Positions 5,240 through 9,059 of a stretch of 9,059 nt of DNA are shown here, one piece after another. The notes under the pieces were generated by a model. The model was not told where the DNA came from and made no database searches. It was given only the letters and a program-made list of their open reading frames with translations. A program made the position numbers and the translations under genes. Source of the DNA: Bacillota bacterium (GTDB lineage: Bacteria > Bacillota > Clostridia > Oscillospirales > Ruminococcaceae); NCBI GenBank assembly GCA_023395435.1, contig JAEWZG010000125.1:1-9059 (forward strand), read 5' to 3'. The stretch's first letter is position 1. Each line of letters starts with the position of its first letter.

Positions 5240-6184
5240 TTAAAAAAACTTTGCGATAACCAATAGTATTATTAAAGCAACAAAAGGAAAAGCAGCTGCA
5301 ATAAAAACATTTCTTGGCGAAACGCCGCCTTTTGCTTTAATCAATTCCACCTTTTCATTATCAGATTTATCCATGGATTTAATTCTTATAATATCTTTTT
5401 TAGCTTTTTTAAAATAAAAATAGTTTGCAAACAAGGATGCTGAAAACATCATAAAAGTATTAAGAAGATTTGAACCTGTTACCATCCACTCAAGTGTATT
5501 GGAAGACAGTCCAGAGGAAAATGCATTTTGAAAGGAAGTACCATCAAAATAACCGCCCTGCAAAAATCCGTAAATAAGCGGGATTTTTATAACCATAGAA
5601 ATCAAATAATATATAATTCCTTGAGCATACATTTTTCTGTAGAAAAAATAAAGACTTGGAAACAGTAAAGCACTGAAGTTTACTGATAACTTATTTTTAA
5701 GTTTATCAAATCTTATAAACTGTGCTAAGTAATACAATGGATTAGAGCCAGAATAATTAGAATACTCTTTTACTGTTACTCCATCAATTTCAGTATCAGG
5801 TTTATACACATTTTCAGGATTCATTTCTTGAGCCATATTCACAGCCTGTGTAAAGAAAGGATTAAATCCACCCTGTTGAGTTTGTTGACCTTGGGAGTTC
5901 ATTTTATTAATTGGATTTCCACATTTTAGGCAGAATAAACCATTCTCTGGATTTTCTTCTCCGCATACTGCACATTTAATAGTTTCTGCTATATTTTCTT
6001 CTTTTTTATATGTGGATTTCCATGATTGATTCTTGGAATGAAGAACATTGTTAATACATTTGCCTTCTTTTAAATAGCATTCTCTATGATATGGAGTTCC
6101 GCAATCAGGGCAAACAACTATGTCATCATCCTTTTTTAAATAATCATCACAAACTATACATTTTGATCCAATATATTCAGACAT
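5240..6184 (-). CDS. RING-finger-like / zinc-ribbon membrane protein, DUF2628-like, function unknown
   Basis: From the ATG at 6182-6184 this encodes 314 residues. Residues 9-36 form a prokaryotic RING/treble-clef-like pattern (C9-x2-C12-x12-C25-x2-C28-x4-H33-x2-C36). Residues 71-88 form a zinc ribbon (CAVC...CLKC). A Gln/Asn/Pro-rich linker (95-130) follows, then about four hydrophobic segments (near 168-184, 186-208, 236-258, 292-314); the FPSLYFFYRKMYAQGIIYYL stretch recalls the DUF2628 family. There is no signal peptide, so the zinc modules are probably cytoplasmic. GGAGG is 5 bp from the chosen ATG. The in-frame ATG at 6266-6268 lies upstream of the promoter's -10 and is rejected. No catalytic residues are evident. 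It is followed by galU, which hints at an envelope role, but the function is unknown. Confidence 0.85.
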   Translation of the reverse strand: MSEYIGSKCIVCDDYLKKDDDIVVCPDCGTPYHRECYLKEGKCINNVLHSKNQSWKSTYKKEENIAETIKCAVCGEENPENGLFCLKCGNPINKMNSQGQQTQQGGFNPFFTQAVNMAQEMNPENVYKPDTEIDGVTVKEYSNYSGSNPLYYLAQFIRFDKLKNKLSVNFSALLFPSLYFFYRKMYAQGIIYYLISMVIKIPLIYGFLQGGYFDGTSFQNAFSSGLSSNTLEWMVTGSNLLNTFMMFSASLFANYFYFKKAKKDIIRIKSMDKSDNEKVELIKAKGGVSPRNVFIAAAFPFVALIILLVIAKFF

Positions 6185-6215
6185 TATTTCCTCCAATAAA
6201 ATATTATTTCTTATT

Positions 6216-6244
6216 ATTATAACACATTTAATATTTAATTTAAA
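6216..6244 (-). promoter_or_regulatory. Extended -10 promoter for the zinc-ribbon membrane protein and galU
   Basis: The minus strand has a perfect TATAAT (6221-6216) preceded by TG at the extended -10 position (6224-6223), and a weaker TTTAAA -35 (6244-6239) at 17 bp. It is divergent from the prfB promoter, with about 17 bp between the two -35 elements. It lies downstream of the longest open frame's first ATG, supporting the shorter start at 6184. Confidence 0.65.
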
Positions 6245-6261
6245 GTAAGCAGAAAAATTTC

Positions 6262-6290
6262 TTTTCAAAACTAATAAAATAATGTATAAT
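6262..6290 (+). promoter_or_regulatory. Promoter of prfB
   Basis: TTTTCA (6262-6267), a 17-bp spacer and a perfect TATAAT (6285-6290) lead into a short leader, with AAGGAG (6308-6313) 8 bp before the ATG. Confidence 0.65.
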
Positions 6291-6321
6291 AAAAACAGTT
6301 TTCTGATAAGGAGAAAATTTT

Positions 6322-7443
6322 ATGATATTATTTGATGAACTTAAAGTTGAGATGGAGGGCTTCCGTCCTCAGATAATTGAACTTAAAGAAGTTCTTGATA
6401 TTGATAATGCAAATAAGGAAATTTCCGAGTTGCAGAAAATTAGTTCTGACCCTAACTTCTGGAATGATATGGACAACTCACAAAAAATCCTTCAAAAAAT
6501 AAAAAGTCTTGAATCAAAAGTAAGCAGTTATAATAAATTATCCTCACAACTTGAAGATATTATAACACTTATTGAAATCGCTATTGAGGAAAATAGTGGT
6601 GAGGAAGAACAACAGGATATTCTCAGCGAAATAAAGAAGTTTAAAAACGATCTTGAAGTGCAAACTCTATCCACACTTCTGACAGGAGAATATGACAGCA
6701 ACAATGCAATTCTTACTTTCCATGCTGGTGCCGGCGGAACAGAGGCTCAGGACTGGGTAGAAATGTTATTCAGAATGTATACAAGATGGGCAGAAAGCCA
6801 TAACTATAAAGTCAAAACACTCAATTATCTTGATGGTGATGAAGCAGGGATTAAAAGTGCTTCAATTCTTATTGAAGGAACAAATGCTTATGGATATATG
6901 AAGTCCGAAGCAGGCGTGCACAGACTAGTAAGAATTTCTCCTTTTGATTCATCAGGAAGAAGACATACATCTTTTGCATCTGTTGAAGTTATGCCAGAAA
7001 TTAATGATGATGCTGAAATTGAAATACGAACAGAAGATCTTCAGGTTGATACCTACAGAGCAAGTGGCGCTGGCGGACAGCATATCAACAAAACTGACTC
7101 TGCTGTCAGAATTACACATCTTCCTACTGGAATTGTTGTTTCGTGTCAGACGCAGAGAAGTCAATTCCAGAACAAAGATTATGCATTGAAAATGCTCAAA
7201 TCAAAACTTCTTGAAATAAAAGAAAGAGAACATCTTGAAAAGATTGAAGATATAAAAGGTATTCAGAAGGAAATAGCTTGGGGCGCACAGATACGTTCAT
7301 ATGTATTTATGCCATATACACTCGTAAAAGACCACAGAACAAGCTTTGAGATTGGAAATGTCAATGCAGTAATGGATGGCGACCTTGACGGTTTTATTAA
7401 CGCTTACCTCAAGTCACTCAGCCTTGGTACATTAAATCAATAA
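6322..7443 (+). CDS. prfB: Peptide chain release factor 2 (RF2), without programmed frameshift
   Basis: RF2 recognises UGA and UAA stop codons on the ribosome and triggers peptide release. The 373 residues are full length. Visible features: the N-terminal coiled-coil domain (about 1-110), the SPF stop-codon recognition tripeptide at 206-208 in RISPFDSSGRR, and the catalytic GGQ at 251-253 in YRASGAGGQH, with Ala rather than Thr at the position varied in E. coli strains. RF1 is excluded because it has PxT in place of SPF. The +1 frameshift present in many prfB genes is absent: codon 25 CTT is followed directly by GAT, and the frame runs unbroken from ATG to TAA. The start has AAGGAG 8 bp upstream. 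The gene is monocistronic, with its own promoter and a strong terminator. Confidence 0.97.
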   Translation: MILFDELKVEMEGFRPQIIELKEVLDIDNANKEISELQKISSDPNFWNDMDNSQKILQKIKSLESKVSSYNKLSSQLEDIITLIEIAIEENSGEEEQQDILSEIKKFKNDLEVQTLSTLLTGEYDSNNAILTFHAGAGGTEAQDWVEMLFRMYTRWAESHNYKVKTLNYLDGDEAGIKSASILIEGTNAYGYMKSEAGVHRLVRISPFDSSGRRHTSFASVEVMPEINDDAEIEIRTEDLQVDTYRASGAGGQHINKTDSAVRITHLPTGIVVSCQTQRSQFQNKDYALKMLKSKLLEIKEREHLEKIEDIKGIQKEIAWGAQIRSYVFMPYTLVKDHRTSFEIGNVNAVMDGDLDGFINAYLKSLSLGTLNQ

Positions 7444-7449
7444 AAAATC

Positions 7450-7485
7450 AACACCTTAAAGATATTAACTTTAAGGTGTTTTTTT
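7450..7485. terminator. Bidirectional terminator between convergent prfB and scfB
   Basis: A perfect 12-bp stem (7450-7461 with 7469-7480) with a seven-base loop is followed on the plus strand by five more Ts (7481-7485). On the minus strand it is followed by GA and six Ts (7447-7442). It therefore ends prfB, and scfB from the other side. On the minus strand the stem begins 7 bp past the scfB stop. Confidence 0.9.
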
Positions 7486-7486
7486 A

Positions 7487-8851
7487 TTAGTCTTTCAAAG
7501 CATTTATAGCTTTTATCATTATTGCACATTCAAGGCGCTTTTTCTGAAGCTCACATGATAACTTATGAGCTTTATGTATATCGTTCTCATAATTATAATT
7601 GTTTGCATTGCATCCGCCGCTACAATAGAACTTTGCCCAGCATTTTGTACATTCTGGCTTTGAATATATGTGGGCATCAGCAAATTCCTTTTTAATATCT
7701 GTATTGAATGTTCCGTCAGAAAGATTGCCCATTTTGTATTCTTCCTTGCCAACGAACTGATGGCAAGGATAAATATCACCATCCGGTGTTACTGCCACAT
7801 ATTCGTTTCCGCAACCACATCCCCTTAATCTCTTGATAGCACAAGGACCCTGATCAAGATCAAGCATAAAATGGAAGAAATTACAGCGGAATTTATCTTT
7901 GTTAATTTCCATAAGATTTTTAGAAAGCTTTTCATATTCAGCAAAAACAACAGGTAATTCTTTTTCAGTAATTGCATAAGGATCTTCAGGAGCACCAGTT
8001 ACAGGCTCAACAGAAACCTGATCAAAACCATGCTCATACAGATGAATTACATCATTTGAGAAGTCAAGATTATACTTTGTGAATGTACCTCGAGCGTAAT
8101 AATCCTTATCCCCTCTTTTATCTACAAGCTTCTTAAAACTCTTAATAATCTTATCATAGCTTCCTGATCCATCAACACGCTTTCTTACTCTATCATTAAC
8201 TTCTTTTCTTCCGTCAATAGAAAGAACAACGTTTGACATTTCTTCATTAATAAAATCAATTTTCTTGTCATCTAGTAACATACCATTTGTTGTAATTGTA
8301 AATCTAAATCTCTTGTTATATTGCTTTTCTTTACTTCTTGCGTATTCAACAATCTGCTTAACAACATTAAAATTCATCAATGGTTCACCACCGAAGAAGT
8401 CAAGCTCAAGATTCTGCCTATCGCCTGAATTTTCAAGAAGGAAATCAATTGCCTGCTTCCCCACTTCAAGCGGCATTAGCTTTCTACCTTTACCGAAGTC
8501 ACCAGTTGAAGCAAAGCAATACTCACATCGCAAATTACAGTCATGTGCAATATGCAGACACATTGCTTTTACTGGTGCAGCAATAGAATACTTTGCATAT
8601 TTTTCATAGTCGTCAGGAGAAAAAAGAATTCCGTCATTATAAAGCTCAACAATTTCATTGTAGCAGGATTCAATATCCTCAAATTTATTAAATTGCGAAA
8701 GCTTATCTATTACCTTTTGAGGACATTTATCCTCAAATGGCGGAAAAATATTGTCAAGAAGGTCATATGTAAGATCATCAACGATATGAACACCACCACT
8801 GTTTACATCAAGAACAATATTCAACCCGTTTAATTTATACTTATGTATCAT
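7487..8851 (-). CDS. scfB: SCIFF-peptide radical SAM maturase (thioether-forming, SPASM domain)
   Basis: ScfB installs thioether cross-links from cysteines onto other residues of the SCIFF precursor (ranthipeptide class) by radical SAM chemistry. The 454 residues fit the family. The N-terminus (about 1-90) resembles the PqqD-like peptide-recognition region. The radical SAM motif Cx3Cx2C is C105, C109, C112 (DCNLRCEYC), followed by the SAM-binding FFGGEP at 152-157. The C-terminal SPASM domain is complete: C345/C347, G358-x4-C363 (GDIYPC), C401-x2-C404-x5-C410-x3-C414, and C433, consistent with two auxiliary 4Fe-4S clusters. A weak AGAGGT lies 6 bp upstream of the ATG. It lies 77 bp downstream of scfA with a terminator between, so expression probably depends on read-through from scfA. 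No exporter or protease is seen here. Confidence 0.96.
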   Translation of the reverse strand: MIHKYKLNGLNIVLDVNSGGVHIVDDLTYDLLDNIFPPFEDKCPQKVIDKLSQFNKFEDIESCYNEIVELYNDGILFSPDDYEKYAKYSIAAPVKAMCLHIAHDCNLRCEYCFASTGDFGKGRKLMPLEVGKQAIDFLLENSGDRQNLELDFFGGEPLMNFNVVKQIVEYARSKEKQYNKRFRFTITTNGMLLDDKKIDFINEEMSNVVLSIDGRKEVNDRVRKRVDGSGSYDKIIKSFKKLVDKRGDKDYYARGTFTKYNLDFSNDVIHLYEHGFDQVSVEPVTGAPEDPYAITEKELPVVFAEYEKLSKNLMEINKDKFRCNFFHFMLDLDQGPCAIKRLRGCGCGNEYVAVTPDGDIYPCHQFVGKEEYKMGNLSDGTFNTDIKKEFADAHIYSKPECTKCWAKFYCSGGCNANNYNYENDIHKAHKLSCELQKKRLECAIMIKAINALKD

Positions 8852-8885
8852 TATAATACCTCTGAATTTATTTATTATTACTTAC

Positions 8886-8916
8886 AAAAAAGTAAAGGGA
8901 CATTTACTGCCCCTTT
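8886..8916 (-). terminator. Leaky-type terminator between scfA and scfB
   Basis: On the minus strand a 9-bp stem with one G-U pair (8916-8908 with 8902-8894) and a five-base loop is followed by AC and six Ts (8891-8886). It lies 12 bp past the scfA stop and 35 bp before the scfB start. No second promoter is apparent in between, so it probably lets abundant precursor mRNA form while passing a fraction of transcription to the maturase gene. Confidence 0.75.
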
Positions 8917-8928
8917 AATTTAATCGGA

Positions 8929-9059
8929 TTATGCATCCTTTTCACATTTCTGGTTTGCAACTGTGCAAGAAGTTTTACAAGCTGACTGACATGATGCCTG
9001 GCACTTGCCACAGCCACCTTTTTCAGCAGTTTTCTTAAGGTTTGCTTTGTTAATAGTCT
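8929..9059 (-). CDS. scfA: SCIFF ranthipeptide precursor (six cysteines in forty-five), 5' truncated by window edge
   Basis: Reading the minus strand from 9057 gives 42 codons and TAA (8931-8929). The visible residues start TINKANLKKTAEKGG and continue into the hallmark core CGKCQASCQSACKTSCTVA, then NQKCEKDA. Six cysteines are present with SCIFF spacing. Family members are about 46 residues, so only the first few (typically MKHI-like) lie beyond the window; the start codon and ribosome binding site are not visible. The peptide is the substrate of the adjacent ScfB, which forms Cys-to-Thr-type thioethers; the conserved TSCT segment is present. It lacks an obvious GG leader-cleavage site before the core other than EKGGC. 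The biological role of SCIFF peptides is still poorly understood, with quorum-sensing and metabolic roles suggested in clostridia. Confidence 0.95.
   Translation of the reverse strand, partial: TINKANLKKTAEKGGCGKCQASCQSACKTSCTVANQKCEKDA

Noticed and set aside
6185..6268. Longer start for the zinc-ribbon membrane protein at 6266-6268
   Set aside because: It lies upstream of a TGTTATAAT extended -10 on the same strand and has no ribosome binding site. GGAGG precedes the ATG at 6182-6184, and the protein from there begins directly with the cysteine motif.
8265..8833. Overlapping plus-strand open frames opposite scfB, and similar frames opposite hydF, hydG and galU
   Set aside because: They lie fully antisense to strongly conserved genes, lack ribosome binding sites, and have low-complexity sequence with no family features.
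1..9059. CRISPR array, transposon, tRNA, rRNA or horizontally acquired island
   Set aside because: No spaced direct repeats, terminal inverted repeats with a transposase, cloverleaf or rRNA-like sequence was seen, and base composition is uniform across housekeeping genes.

Overview
The window looks like chromosome from an AT-rich, strictly anaerobic member of the class Clostridia. The evidence is the low GC content, strong AGGAGG-type ribosome binding sites, consensus sigma-A promoters, [FeFe]-hydrogenase maturases (HydG, HydF), a TM1266-type hydrogenase regulator, and a SCIFF ranthipeptide precursor with its radical SAM maturase, which is near-universal in Clostridia. A Ruminococcaceae/Oscillospiraceae or Lachnospiraceae host is plausible but cannot be fixed from the sequence.

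Layout, left to right. (1) 2-82, the 3' end of an unidentified plus-strand gene, separated by a shared hairpin terminator (98-116) from the convergent hydrogenase operon. (2) 125-3144, minus strand: promoter, a leader of about 107 nt with a terminator and a competing antiterminator, then a TM1266-like regulator, hydG and hydF. (3) 3153-4350, minus strand: consensus promoter, rpsF, ssb, rpsR and terminator. (4) 4357-6244, minus strand: a RING-like/zinc-ribbon membrane protein and galU, with no visible terminator before the rpsF promoter. (5) 6262-7485, plus strand: prfB (release factor 2), divergent from (4) and ending at a bidirectional terminator. (6) 7487-9059, minus strand: the SCIFF precursor scfA (5' end cut by the window edge), an internal terminator, then the maturase scfB.

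How the genes work together. HydG makes the CO/CN-bearing iron synthon and HydF is the scaffold that delivers the diiron subcluster to the hydrogenase; HydE and the hydrogenase itself are not in the window. rpsF-ssb-rpsR is the conserved ribosome/replication operon. ScfB cross-links cysteines of ScfA to form thioethers.

Most notable: the hydrogenase-maturation operon appears to be controlled by transcription attenuation through an RNA leader that I do not recognise as a known riboswitch class. Its terminator U-tract runs directly into the Shine-Dalgarno of the first gene, and an upstream segment can form a 13-bp alternative pairing with the terminator's 5' arm. Also of note are a HydF whose G4 guanine-specificity motif is degenerate, a prfB without the usual autoregulatory frameshift, and an attenuator-like terminator between scfA and scfB. 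No mobile element, CRISPR array, tRNA or rRNA was seen, and no gene-free stretch exceeds 300 bases.
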